Source: Ascarosepion bandense
Lineage: Eukaryota > Mollusca > Cephalopoda > Sepiida > Sepiidae
Direction of reading: 5' to 3'
Assembly (NCBI GenBank): GCA_037127315.1
Contig: JBBBDQ010001154.1
Location: 1,344,001-1,408,000 of the forward strand
Length of the DNA stretch: 64,000 nucleotides
Positions 48,739-60,603 of the stretch are shown here, one piece after another (the first letter of the stretch is position 1; every line of letters starts with the position of its first letter). The position numbers and the translations under genes are program-made. The notes under the pieces were generated by a model. It saw only the letters and a program-made list of their open reading frames with translations. It ran no database searches and had not been told where the DNA came from.

Positions 48739-49849
48739 AATAATAATAATAATTATTATTATTGTTATCATTGTCGTCAATAATATTTTTTTAATTATTT
48801 TTTTCATTTTGTTATTTTTTATCATCTTTAGCATTGTTATCATACTTGATAGGTAGGTACCTCCACGAAATTGCTGAAAAAACCGCATATAAATAAATGA
48901 ATAAAAAAGGCCGCAAACTTAATAAAAACGAACCTCTTTCATCAAAATGTTTGTGTTTTTATTAAAAGGAAAGATCGAAGTAATTTTAAATTATGTTTTT
49001 AAAAAATTTCAATCCCATCTAACGCGTTCGAAATTTTGGTAAAATTCTGGTTTTGATTTTAGTTAGCAAGCAACCAAATCGTTACAAGAATTTACAATGG
49101 AGAACGTAATATTACATAAATCAGTTTTTTCCGGTGACAAACACATTGATTTGGAAATTCTTGCAAAAATCAAACAATTGTCGGATTTTAATGAAACAGT
49201 CAGGATTTATTCACAAATAGATGAAATTATTTCTGAAATTATCATTTTTAAAAAATATTGGTAAAAATATTTTTTTTACATCTATTACCCCCCTACTTTA
49301 CGTAAATTCATGAAATTTTAAGAAATTAAATTTTATTGCGAAAATTGGTTTTATTAGTTAAACGCAAGACTCATTGGGGAATGTAAATCTTTTATTTTTT
49401 TTTTTAAATATTTTGCCTTTATTTCCGAAAATCTGCTTAGAAGAGTAAAATAAAAAATGCAATATAACTCTAACTTTATTTAATTTGATAAGTTTTTAAT
49501 TTCTTTGATACATAATATAAATTAAGGACATTATAATCGGAAGGAAAAAGAAATTTCGATTAATAATGAAATTTTTAAAGAATTACTATCATTTTTTTTA
49601 AAATTATAATAATCATTTAGTGTTTCGAAAATATTTTTAAAATACTTCAAAAATTTGTTGCGGTTAGTTTATAAACTTATCAAGTGCGGATTACATTTAC
49701 TAATCGAAAATTGAAAAGTTTTCACAAATCGTCGTGCCTTTGTATTTTAAAAAGAATTTTAAATGTTTTCTTTTTTGTGTATTTGAAGTTTTTTTTATGT
49801 TAATTTATTTGTGTAGATTAAAATGTCATGTGTTTCACTGTTTTTTCCC
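48461..49849. other. Intron 6 AT-rich stretch; small frame at 49097-49264
   Basis: (TTA)n at 48628-48674 and 48705-48737. A 55-codon plus-strand frame, MENVILHKSVFSGDKH..., lies at 49097-49264 in protein-like composition just after an acceptor-like tttag. It cannot be spliced in frame to exon 6. No family recognised. The rest is plain AT-rich sequence. Confidence 0.3.
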
Positions 49850-50070
49850 CTTATCAAAAAAAAGTACACTTATGTCACTTGTGATCGCCATAAACTTATC
49901 TTATCTCGCATCTGCGAGCTGTCAATTTCAAATACATGTATACTTAGACAAGAAAATAATAAACGGAAACTCAAAATCCTGGAAGCTATCTACATCAAAC
50001 AGCTTAAACCTGGTTTGAATACGATAAATTTTGATATCTCAACTAACATACTCCAATGCCTGTAATCGGA
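49850..50070 (+). pseudogene. Penelope-like GIY-YIG tail fragment (PLE5)
   Basis: The frame at 49823-50065 ends KRKLKILEAIYIKQLKPGLN. The LEA/S-hydrophobic-IK...KP-x-LN end is typical of Penelope endonuclease C-termini, and 53719-53952 is similar. Upstream domains are not recognisable. Confidence 0.6.
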
Positions 50071-50419
50071 CCAAGAACCACACCACCACCTTTTTGTCAC
50101 TGTCTGCGGCCATCCTCCACGGTAAAAATGGACTTGTATCTTTGATTTAATTCTCTTTGTTTAATTCCTTTTTGTTAATAGCTAAAATGTTCTATGTTCA
50201 CTAAATGTTAATGTTCATTCTTTGATAATGGCTTATGTAAGCCGAAAGCTCAGACCTGATAAAAAAATCAACAATTACTGTGATTTTTTGTCGTCTTTCA
50301 ACGATAGCACCATCAAGCTTATCAGACGATACGAACGGATCATACACAAAATAGACAAAACTTGTCTATATTATTCAACGAAATCTGTATTAATGAAAAA
50401 ATGCGGCCAAAATACACAC

Positions 50420-50454
<35 letters not shown>

Positions 50455-50465
<11 letters not shown>

Positions 50466-50620
50466 GTGAGTTTTGGGTCATAATTAAATTAGACCAGTAC
50501 AGTTGTATTAAAAAGTGTTCAATACATTTATATTGTAGAGCTTTTGAATATTTTTCATTTGGAAATGGTTTATTTCTGCAATCCACGTTTCAACCTTTCT
50601 ATATCTTGAGGCGGTTAATA
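50455..50620. repeat. Dispersed repeat, third copy, with decayed hammerhead
   Basis: Matches 25500-25690. The core at 50588-50610 (minus strand) reads CTCAAGA ... GAAAC with no helix II, so it is a decayed version. Confidence 0.5.
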
Positions 50621-50825
50621 ATTGATATTCTAACGTTTTTCAAAACGTACAAACAGGGTTTTTTTATGAACGTGCTACCCAGTTTAATACAATCTTTTAA
50701 GTTTTCTAATTTAAATATAGATTTGTGATTATTCCATCTGTTTTGAAAAATTCCTTTTTAGACTTCAAAAGGAATTTTGGTTGTAAACTGGATGTCTTTA
50801 TAAAATAAATTGTATTTTTTTATAG

Positions 50826-50869
50826 TTTGCTACACGTGTTTCTTGCCTCGCGACCTTCATCAGACAAAG
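50826..50869 (-). ncRNA. Hammerhead-like motif
   Basis: CTGATGA (minus strand of 50857-50863), GAAA (50839-50842) and AC-ACGT-GT-A at helix III are intact. Helix I has five pairs (TTTGT with GCAAA, one wobble). Helix II does not pair well. Confidence 0.4.
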
Positions 50870-50989
50870 AGTGGTTGTTTTCCACATATTATTAAAATGA
50901 ATTAATTATCCTTATAATTTCAGTGTTCAATCATCGTCTTGTTTGTGTGTAGTATTAATTTACACTTTCTGTACTTCTAAAGAAACCCT

Positions 50990-51131
50990 TTTCCGCTTTA
51001 CGAGATAATATATTAATTGGGATAGGTAAAAATCGAGCAAAGGAAGGGTTTTGTTCTTTTTTTTTATTCTTTCTTAGTATGTGTATGTATATTCCTTCTC
51101 CATACACATATACTGTTTTATTATAAGGAAT

Positions 51132-51179
<48 letters not shown>

Positions 51180-51180
51180 G
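50990..51180. repeat. Inverted partner of 54250-54390
   Basis: The segment ending in the TA run at 51139 is the approximate reverse complement of the segment following the TA run at 54211-54270. These may be the outer ends of a composite of Penelope elements. Confidence 0.5.
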
Positions 51181-51489
51181 CACACATACAAATATACAGA
51201 CATGCACATATACTTCCAATGTTGTGTAGGCTTTTGTGCGTGTGCTATTGTGTTTGTTCTTGTCAGTATATGCATATAAATTCGCTCTCCATAGATACTT
51301 GTGTGTGCGCATGCACGTGTGCGATCCGAATAGTGTTCTTGGCCTTTATGTGTATATTTTGTATGCCCGTGTGCGCGTGGAAGGGGGTTATGATTTACTT
51401 GTTAGTACTGGTTTAAATTTGTTTATAAAGTTTTTTCTTGTATTTTAGGTAAGAGTTATTGTCTGTCTGATATATTGGCATAATTTATA

Positions 51490-52530
51490 TTTACCTTGAT
51501 TACATTTGAAGATTTGTTGTGATACAAAGAGTTTCTTGTTGTCTGATAATTTTGATGTTGCTTTTGTGAAGGGAATCTCTGTTGTTTAGTACGTGGCTGA
51601 TCCCTATGTAAGATTTGCTGTATTTTGTACACTTGAGTGCATGAATCACATTTTTGGAGTTGCAGTTTAAAATTTTCTTTAATGTGAATGTCGTTGTGGT
51701 GTTTTCAAAAGTGTAGGAGTTTCCTTCTATAATGATATCGCAAACCCCCACCTTTTTTTGTTGTATTTTGCAACACCCTGTATCGTGTGTTGGCTAAATT
51801 TGGATGAGGTTAATATGAGTTTCAGGTTTTTTTTGTTTTTTTTTTTTGTTGGCGTTTGTTATTAATTATTTTGGTTGTTTTAGTATCTTTTTTATTTTAT
51901 CATTTTTGTTAAGTAGGTCTTTTTTTTTTGTAATTTCTGTAAATACTTCTGGATTGTTCCTGTTGTATATTGAGACATATGTTAGAATTTGTTCGGCGTT
52001 ACGTTTCTTTGGATATTGTAGTTGGTCAAAAGGTATTTTTTTTTTAAGTAGTAGGAAATCTTTGTTTATAAGTGTTGTGGTGTTGCCTCGTTTTTAGAGT
52101 TTCATGTAGTTCTTCTAGGCGGGATTTTCGGGGGTGTCTATTGGCCCCTAAAGTGCAAACTCTACGTACTAGGAAATAGGGGATGAATTTGAGGCAGCTT
52201 TTTAGGTGATGGCTCTTGAAATGAAGATATTGTTGGGTGTCTGTAGGTCTGTGGTAGATATCTGTGATTATGTGGTTGTTTCTGTTTCTAATGGGTATGT
52301 CTAAAATTAATAATTCGTGAAAATTATATTCTTAGGTGAATTTGATTTTCGGGTGGAAGTTCTGGAATAGAGTATGGAATTGGTTAATATTGCCTCATGA
52401 GAAATTCCAGAAAATGAAGAAATCATCTAAATATTGTTTCCAAGATTTAATGAAGTGGGTTTTCATATTTTTAATATTTTTAAGTGGGCACACAACATAC
52501 ATACATCATGGCCGAATAAACTAGTCTGAT
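51490..52530 (-). pseudogene. Penelope-like element PLE3, decayed
   Basis: On the minus strand 51500-51751 reads CDIIIEGNSYTFEN, then SKNVIHALKCTKYSKSYIGI, a GIY-YIG start matching PLE1 near 22640-22800. Upstream, broken frames at 52120-52330 match the PLE1 region from LPFLDI to QQYLHFKSHH. This is the same family as PLE1 but strongly decayed. Confidence 0.72.
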
Positions 52531-52719
52531 CACGCACGCACGCACGCACGCACGCAAAAGTGTCTATGTAGAACGAATATATATGCACATATTGCTAAGA
52601 ACAAACACAAAAGCACACAAACAAACCCCTTCACCACATAGGAAGTATATGTACATGTGCATGTATATATGTGTGTATGTATATGGATATATGTAAAAAT
52701 ATACTCAATTATGATCTGA

Positions 52720-53170
52720 GATTAAGGACAGGGTGGTTAAATAAAATAAAGACAAGAGTAAAACTGTATTTTAAATCGCCTACGCGTTTCGTCCTGTGAT
52801 GGACTTTATCAAGGCAAAAAGACGAAATGTGCTTTATTCTAAATTACATATTTATAAACAAACAGTGTTGGCAACCACAAAGACACTCACAAATCATTTC
52901 AAAAGATTAACAGAATATTTTAGTTCTTAGGATTTCTTCATGTGTAGTGCAAAGTCACGAGATATTAAAATGAAGGGAATTTGACCGTTGTTTTAACATC
53001 TCGTGACTTTGCACTACACATGAAGGAATTCTAAAACAGACTAACACACATAATAAAAAATTTAAAAGAAAACGGTCGAATTCCCTTCATTTTAATATCT
53101 CATGATTTTGCATACAGTTTTCCTCTTGTCTTTATTTTATTTAACCATATGGATATATGTATGTGTGCTT
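52720..53170. repeat. Penelope-type terminal repeat with decayed hammerhead
   Basis: Minus strand of 52776-52817 reads TTGATAA, GTCC/GGAC helix II, GAAAC, GTA and a 5-bp helix I. The core has two changes from CUGANGA. Around 52925-53140 a block of about 50 bp, caaagtcacgagatattaaa, occurs in direct and inverted copies. Confidence 0.5.
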
Positions 53171-53199
53171 AAATCCATAGAGTAAAAATTTCTGTTACC

Positions 53200-54090
53200 T
53201 TAATTTCATTAGTTGATATCCTATTAGACATAAAACCAGCGTCATTAAAATTTTCCTCACAAAAAACCTACGATAATTTATCCTTTAGATCACTATTCTT
53301 CAAAGAACTCCATAACGCCATACAAACACGCGTCAACAACGGATTTTCAAATTATGTGGTTGACTACCATATTAGACTTTTTTTTTCAAACTTGAGTAGT
53401 AGCAACAATAAACACACTAATAATAATAATAACATTAATATCTTCTACAGAAAACAAATTCTTAGCAATTATAAACAGGACGAATCTTCACTCCGAAACA
53501 TCATTAAAAAATACGCAACTTAAATTCATGATCTATTATACAAACTTTAAAACGGCTACCCTCATCATCACAAACAGCAATTCACCGCGTGGTCCAAACT
53601 ACACCGAACCAAGATTATTTACGAATTCACGTGTTCTTTGAAGAACTGCGTTCTTGATTCTAATTTCGTAAATAATTATATCGGCTATACCACTACTAAA
53701 CTGACTTGAAGACTCACGTTGTATCTCTCAAAACAGAGCTCAATTCGATCTCATTCAAACACACACGAAGACTTACCAAACCCTAACCGGAACATAATTC
53801 TTGACAGCACAAATATCCTAGCATCATCCACATGTAAAAAAAAAAAAAGACTAAAAATAATGGAGGCCTTATTAATAAAAATGAAAACCCCAACACTCAA
53901 TAACATCAACTACGAACACGCTAACAACATGCTGACCGTGTTCAGTACATAACACAACACTACTCTACATTATACATAACACAGCTTACATTCTGTTACA
54001 CGTAAAATAACAGCCATTCTCGAAAATGGCTAAAAGTGTAGCGGGAAACGCTTGGATAAAAAAATCATCTGGACAATTTTTATATAATTT
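53200..54090 (+). pseudogene. Penelope-like endonuclease region PLE4
   Basis: Broken frames at 53590-53720 read YEFTCSLKNC, then NYIGYTTTKLT, a GIY-YIG motif. The frame at 53719-53952 continues QSSIRSHSNTHEDLPNPN and KIMEALLIKMKTPTLNNINY. The reverse transcriptase is unrecognisable. Confidence 0.7.
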
Positions 54091-54204
54091 ATGTCCTCAC
54101 AAAAAAAAAAAACTAAAAAAAAACACCAGATCACATGAAAAATTGGATAAAAACTTAACTATCATACTTAGTCATTTTTACTGAAACTTGCATAAAATAG
54201 AGAT

Positions 54205-54209
54205 TACTG

Positions 54210-54272
<63 letters not shown>
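54205..54272. repeat. TA microsatellite
   Basis: A pure TA run of about 60 bases. Confidence 0.95.
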
Positions 54273-54276
<4 letters not shown>

Positions 54277-54379
54277 ATTCTTTATGATAAAACAGTATAT
54301 ATGTATGAAGAAGGAATATACATACGTATACTAGCAAAAATTAAAAAAGAACAAAGCCTTCTTTCGCCCGATTTTTTAC

Positions 54380-54465
54380 CTATATCATGGTGAGATTGGA
54401 ACCCGTGTCTCATGGTCAGAAATTGAATATACTTATCAGTCGGCCACGCAAATGTTGTTAAAATA
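54380..54465 (-). repeat. tRNA-like SINE head
   Basis: The reverse complement has GTGGCCGACTGATAAG (A-box-like) and GGGTTCCAATCTC (B-box-like). A short piece only; body not recognised. Confidence 0.45.
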
Positions 54466-54527
54466 ATTGTCAACCTTGAATAAAGCCAATCATGTCTATC
54501 TATATGTTTTCTTTTTTTTTTTTTTAG

Positions 54528-54772
54528 ACTGGGTGACGGAGAAAGTCTAACAGAGAAGTTCGATGAAGTTAGTGAAAAGATCATAAGAGAACTGAATTGG
54601 ATTAAAGTCAGACAACAGTTCATTACGAAAACAGTGCAAAGAAAGAACAAATACGACATATTCGTTTCCTATCCAACCAAGAATGCAGAAGTAATGAAAG
54701 TTGTCTATGAGATAATTCAAAAACACAATCCACAGTTGAAAATATTTTATGATAAATTGGAGTTAAAAACGG
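54528..54772 (+). CDS. Exon 7: end of TIR1 and start of TIR2
   Basis: Acceptor tttttttttttag ends at 54527; donor gtaaga starts at 54773 (phase 1). The exon finishes TIR1 with a long helix, ESLTEKFDEVSEKIIRELNW. A short basic link (RQQFITKTVQRK) leads to TIR2: KYDIFVSYPTKNAE (strand A, residues 369-382), VVYEIIQKHNPQ (helix) and LKIFYDKLELKTG (strand B and BB loop). The exon boundary falls inside the TIR2 BB loop, unlike TIR1, where the break comes just before strand C. Confidence 0.87.
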
Positions 54773-54789
54773 GTAAGAAAAAAAAATTT

Positions 54790-55098
54790 GTCGTTCTAAT
54801 TTTCATATTTTAATAATTTTATAGGCTATGAGACTTCTTTAGCAGGTCTAGCCTAGAAATAAAGACAATATAAAAAATGTTAACAGAGAAAGCAAGAGAA
54901 ATGGCAGAAAGACTTCAAGAGTAACAGTAAAATTGTTTCGTGGGCTATGATACTCACTTTAGTAGGTTTAGCATAGAAATAATTACAATGTACAAGCTGT
55001 TAACAGAGAAATAGAAAGAGAAATGACAAAAAAGATTCAACAATAACAGCAGAATTGTTTTGTAGGCTACGAGACCCTCTTTAGTAGACCTAGCATAC
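54790..55098. repeat. 117-bp intronic minisatellite, left part
   Basis: Diverged units beginning ggctatgagac and containing tgttaacagagaaa start at about 54822, 54948 and 55063. The array is interrupted by the solo LTR and the LINE end and resumes at 56880-57040. Confidence 0.7.
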
Positions 55099-55420
55099 TG
55101 TTGTGGATTCTTGTTTAGAAAACCACCCAATATAATAATAACACAAAAAAGATATGAGAGGAAAAAAGTAAGTGTATTGAACAAAAGATATACAACCTGT
55201 ACACGGTTAGTAGATTCAGGAATACTTGTTAGTGGAAGTAAAATATATACAAAGAAGTAAATAAGTCTATATTTCTTGCTGACCAACGAGCGGCGGTTCA
55301 ACTGCTCCGACTAACAACTCAACTACAACAGACAACCCACGTTCTCTGTAGGCAGGATTATTTGTATACTATGGAAGAGTCCATAGAGTGTGCAAATAGG
55401 GGTGACTCCCCAACACATAC
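55094..55420. mobile_element. Solo LTR with 5-bp target duplication
   Basis: The LTR occupies 55099-55415, starts TGTTGTGG and ends CCCCAACA. It is flanked by CATAC on both sides (55094-55098 and 55416-55420). TG...CA ends with a 5-bp duplication are the mark of an LTR retrotransposon. No internal region remains. Similar sequence occurs at 63047-63463 on the other strand. Confidence 0.85.
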
Positions 55421-55447
55421 AAATGAATACAATATACAAGCTGTTAA

Positions 55448-56895
55448 CCTTTTTTTATAATCATATCGTCCCAAGCAAGACATTTTACTGCTACTGATGT
55501 GCAGGGGGTTACATAGGAGAAAAGTTATGAGAAAGAGTGACAGCTTATAGGGGGTGTCAAGAAGTGGGTAAGAAAAGGATGAGAATACTGATGAGAGTGG
55601 AGTGGACGGAGAAAGGAGCATGAGAGAAAGTTATGAGAAAGAGTGACAGGTTATAGGGGGTGTCAGGAAGTGGGTAAGAAAAGGATGAGAATACTGATGA
55701 GAGTGGAGTGGACGGAGAAAGGAGCATGAGAGAAAGTTATGAGAAAGAGTGACAGGTTATAGGGGGTGTCAGGAAGTGGGTAAGAGAAGGATGAGAATAC
55801 TGATGAGAGTGGAGTGGACGGAGAAAGGAGCATGAGAGAAAGTTATGAGAAAGAGTTACAGGTTATAGGGGGTGTCAGGAAGTGGGTAAGAGAAGGATAA
55901 GAATACTGATGAGAGTGGAGTGGACGGAGAAAGGAGCATGAGAGAAAGTTATGAGAAAGAGTGACAGCTTATAGGGGGTGTCAGGAAGTGGGTAAGAGAA
56001 GGATGAGAATACTGATGAGAGTGGAGTGGACGGAGAAAGGAGCATGAGAGAAAGTTATGAGAAAGAGTGACAGGTTATAGGGGGTGTCAGGAAGTGGGTA
56101 AGAGAAGGATAAGAATACTGATGAGAGTGGAGTGGACGGAGAAAGGAGCATGAGAGAAAGTTATGAGAAAGAGTGACAGGTTATAGGGGGTGTCAGGAAG
56201 TGGGTAAGAGAAGGATGAGAATACTGATGAGAGTGGAGTGGACGGAGAAAGGAGCATGAGAGAAAGTTATGAGAAAGAGTGACAGGTTATAGGGGGTGTC
56301 AAGAAGTGGGTAAGAAAAGGATGAGAATACTGATGAGAGTTGCGTGGATGGAGAAAAGAGCATGAGAGAGAGGATGAAGAAAGACAGAAAGAATCGTAGG
56401 ATTTTTTAATAACCATATCGACCCAATCAAGGTATTTTACTGCCACTGTTGTGCAGGGGGTTATATAGGAGGAAAGTTATGAGAAAGAGCGACAGGTTAT
56501 AGGGAGTGTCAGGAAGTGGGTAAGAGAAGGATAAAAATACTGATAAGAATAGAGTGGACGGAGAAAGGAGCATGAGAGAGAGGATGCAGGTTAGTGAGAT
56601 GGGAGATGACTATCGACTTTACATTTAAATTCTTGGAGATTATATCTGTCGGAAAAGAAAGTAAATGGAAGAGAATTCCACATGTAGGAAGTGCGAGAAA
56701 AGAAGCTATGGAGTAGAATTTGGGTTTACATTTTATTTGGTTCACAGTAAAAGGATGGGACCTCGTTGCTAATCTTGTGGCTCGATTAAATTCATATATA
56801 GAGAGCACCAGAGAGCTAAGTTCATCGGAGTAAAAGCAGTGAAAGTATTTGTAGAAGAGACACAGGGGAGCCACATTGTACCGGTGAGAAAGTTA
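55448..56895 (-). pseudogene. LINE 3' end with 106-bp tandem expansion
   Basis: The minus-strand frame at 56509-56874 (CLFYKYFHCFYSDELSSLV, then RATRLATRSH) is the LINE C-terminus also seen at 35095-35298. In the tail, about eight units of 106 bp step through 55615, 55721, 55827, 55933 and on to about 56357. A second, diverged copy of the terminus lies at 56405-56465. Confidence 0.78.
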
Positions 56896-57184
56896 TGAAA
56901 TGACAGAAAGGCTTTAACAGTAGCAGCAGACTTGTTCTGTAGGCTTTAGTAGACCTAACATGCAAATTAATACAATACACAAGCTGTTAACAAAGAAAGA
57001 AAGAGAAATGACAGAAAGGTTTCAAAAGTAGCAGCAGAATCACTAAAAAAAAAGAAACCCTGTTGAGTGCTCTCAAGCATAACAAGCAGTAGCACTCATA
57101 ATGAGGCCGAATTGTTTTAATGCTCCTTATCCTCAGCACAAGATTGTCCGATGGTATAATGGCTTAGTGGTTTAAAGTGTTGGT
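56880..57184. repeat. 117-bp minisatellite, right part, and filler
   Basis: Two further diverged units (about 56935-57040) continue the array left of the solo LTR. The remainder has no recognised content. Confidence 0.55.
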
Positions 57185-58065
57185 TAATAAATATGGCGAC
57201 GGGTAAATTGTTGCCATTTCATATTTTTAATTTCGTGCATGCTCGTTGTTTCTTTATGACTTTATCGACTAGACAATATAGTAGGGCCAGTTGGGCACCA
57301 TCTATGAGACAGCAGTATGACGTAATTCACTCCGCTAATAATTTGGAAACAGCATGCTGTACTGCTTAGCATTCGCGCTGTAAGCACCAATATGATTATT
57401 TCACAGTGTTTGGGTGTCCATCTGAAGACAGTGCAGGGGGTTTGGAAAGAGTTGGACGAGTCTAATGGTGATTACGAAGGTGTTTGGAGTGGTCACTAAT
57501 GATGGCGGCGTTATGCTTCCATTCATCTTCCCACATGACTTCAGACTCAACTCGGTGGCCTACATCAGGTGTCTTGGGGAGGTAGTACTGCCCTGGGTCA
57601 AGAGCGTGGCTACTGGAAAACCGTATGTCTGGTAACAGGACTCTGCACCATGTCGCACAAGCAAGAGAATCTAGTCATGGCTGTCAGGCAGTTTCTATGA
57701 TCACATGACGACTTACATCTGACCACCTAACTCTTCAAACTGCAACCCCCTGGATTATTATGTGTGGGTCACAGTTGAGCAAGAAAAAAACAAAAACTCC
57801 CTGTAACACCAAATATGAACTGAAGGCAAGGATTATAGCAGCATTCACCAACTTAAACAAGGAGACCTTCCAGAAGAGTTGCAGAAGATTCCGAAGTCGT
57901 CTGTGGTTGAAGCCAATTGCGATTTTATTAAATAAATTTATACTTTATTATTTCAAAATATTTTGTATAATTTTGGTAAAAAAATACCTGCTAAAAGAAG
58001 ATGTCAGTGTTATTTTCATTTTTGTGTAATTTAGTCAACAAGTCATCCATCTCATCCTGTAGTAA
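57185..58065 (+). mobile_element. Tc1/mariner-like element, internally deleted, copy B
   Basis: Collinear with 24010-24906. Frames near 57640-57900 give mariner C-terminal sequence: PWIIMCG in one frame, then KYELKARIIAAFTNLNKETF and RRFRSRL. Inverted terminal sequence lies at both ends. About 0.88 kb long; no complete transposase. Confidence 0.78.
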
Positions 58066-58397
58066 TTGTGAGTTCAATCCATGGTCTTGGTAGTTTGTAC
58101 TTGCCAAGCAATAACTGCGCTGAAGTGAATATGACATGATCAGTGCAATTGAATAATGGATTCAGTTTGAAATTCTATGAAGATTACCAATATCGAAAAG
58201 TATTTGATGAACATCGGAGGATGAGGACATTTACTTGTTTTGTTTAATAAAGTTATCTACAAAACACAAAACAGAGATTGAAAATACAATGTTACGCTAT
58301 TCTGAAAGTAAAATTAACATAAACTAGTTTTAACCCATGAAAACTTCACCTTTTTTCTATTTTAATATTCTGACGAATCTTTTAATTCTTAAGATAA
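58066..58397. other. Intron 7 filler
   Basis: AT-rich; no element recognised. Confidence 0.45.
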
Positions 58398-58911
58398 CTA
58401 GCAGTATAGCCCGGCGTTGCTCGGGTGTAATGAAAGCTTTAAAACTAATCCATGGTCCTGGAGCTCAGACTCTTTGGACGTTGGCACGAAAGACTTTTAA
58501 AAAGCAATAGTTGTTTCCAGTTAAAGCGAAACCGTAGACTGAAAGAAAAATGAATGGATGTAAGTCAAATTTTGACTTCCTGGTATCGATATAAAATTTT
58601 GTGTACTATTGTAAGAACTGCAACCTTGAAACTTCTGAATATTGTTTCTTATGTCTTTGTCTATGAGCGTATCAAATTTGATTAAAATCGGACCACTCCT
58701 TCTATAACCCGATTTTTTCGATTATCGATTTTCGATATTTATCGGGGGTACCTCGACACAAAACCTAGCTAAGAACACTCGCAGACGCTTATAGTACAAC
58801 TGTAAATTTTCAAGAAAATCGGTTCAGCCGTTTCGGAGTCTATATGTAACGGACACACACACACACACACAGACAAAGTTCCATTTATAAATAAGTTTAG
58901 ATAATTCAGCA
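58398..58911 (-). mobile_element. Non-autonomous Helitron
   Basis: Reverse-complement orientation of the 27525 family: CTAG end at 58398, TCTAAACTTATTTATAAATG start at 58911, terminal hairpin cccggcgttgctcggg. 514 bp. Confidence 0.85.
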
Positions 58912-59535
58912 AGCTCATGACAAATTCTACGACAATATCGTCAAATAACAACTTTAACAAAATATGTAAATAACAGTCATATTTATGAATGCTGGTTAAG
59001 AAGTAAGTGCGTACAACTAAAATGATTTGTAACTGACAATTTTTTGATTTCACTGGAACAGCCGTTGAACACTTCTATCTGCAATGTTCATTTCTTCCAT
59101 TAATTTTCACACTGAAACCAAGTAGGGTATCTGATACGTATTTTGTGTTTCCATACAGTCAGAACAGAATACTCCAATATTTATAAGATATTGGCAGGAG
59201 ATGTTAAACACTTCTTTCTTTCTTTCTTTCATTTTCTCACTGAAGCCACGTAGTGTATTTTCCCCTCGTTGCGTGCGATAAAAATGGAACAGTTCATTAT
59301 TTATGGCGTATTGACAGGGCATAATGGTTGTGCAAACTACTGAAGAGACGGATAGAGACAACTGTAATAGGATAATCACGATACACAGATACATACATGG
59401 CAGAAACGAGTAAAACTAGAAGAGAAATTATAAACATTTAAAAAAATTCGATTTGAAATTGATATTAAGGCCTGAACTAAAAAGAGGTATATTTCTTGGA
59501 TATATTTTTCAAATCAGAAAAGGTGCGCGTGTGTG

Positions 59536-59575
<40 letters not shown>

Positions 59576-59579
59576 AAAA
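58912..59579. other. Intron 7 filler with diverged duplication
   Basis: Two related blocks of about 110 bp (59095-59205 and 59225-59340), each with a cactgaarcca-type start, form a diverged tandem pair. TA run at 59539-59571. Confidence 0.45.
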
Positions 59580-60026
59580 CTCAACACATCATTTAAATCG
59601 GTTATAAATTATAATTCATTTCTATAAACTAAATTAGCTCATTTCATCAGACCACACTATATCCGTTCCATTTGGTATAAATATTTTCCCGGAAAAGACT
59701 TTCTTTAAAATAAAATGGAAAACAAGTGATATGATTTAAAAGAGAGACCTTAGCCTTATCTCAGTTGGGGATCACTGGAATGGTCGAAAAGAGGTCATCA
59801 TATCATATTGCTCTGGATAACATCCATTGAGCTCTCTATTCGGATATAACACTTAATATTTTATACTAAGTAGATCTTGTTTGATTATCTTCACTATTCA
59901 CTGATTTGACATCATTACCTATATATATATATATATATATAATGTTATATCCGTATAGAGAGCTGAGATAAGGCTAAGGTCTCTCTTTTTAATCATATCA
60001 CTTGTATTCCATTTCATCTTTTCCGG

Positions 60027-60071
<45 letters not shown>

Positions 60072-60072
60072 A
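59580..60072. repeat. Fold-back repeat
   Basis: 59728-59775 and 59840-59855 recur as reverse complements at 59940-60025, including gagagaccttagcc and its complement. TA runs separate the parts. Nature unknown. Confidence 0.5.
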
Positions 60073-60572
60073 ATCAGGGAGTGAGTTAAGATTCAAGTCA
60101 AGTTTGTTATATTCACTTACGTGCAAATACCCTTGGGAAAGGTATGAATCCATGCTTCTCTCCTCAGTTATGGGTTAAATAGTAAAACCTCTATCTGGAA
60201 AAGTTTTGTTATCTCCAAAAATATCCCATATTTATATCCAAAAGAAAAATTTTCTTGCAATCCAAAATATGTGCTGGCGTTAAATAACCGACAAAGTGTT
60301 GGTCAGGGCCGTAGCTGATGCTAAAAAAACATCGGGCACAGAGAAAATTGCCCGGATTTATTAGTTGACAATGTGATGACGTCATCAGTGTCATCTGTTT
60401 CCAGAAACTATGATTTTTGCGGATTTTTGTGGCTATTCCAATGGAAATTAGGCACAGAATGTGAACGAAAGCAGGAAACCGGGTTCGGACTTTCTGAGTA
60501 TAACCAGTCTTTTCTCCCAAAATTAATAAATAAACGGATTTTTACTGCGTTCATTCGGATGTTTTCTTCGTT

Positions 60573-60603
<31 letters not shown>

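Noticed and set aside
59620..59660. Hammerhead-like CTGATGA ... GAAA on the minus strand
   Set aside because: A stem can be drawn between the two boxes, but the pairs next to the core mismatch, helix III does not form and the sequence is very AT-rich; likely chance.
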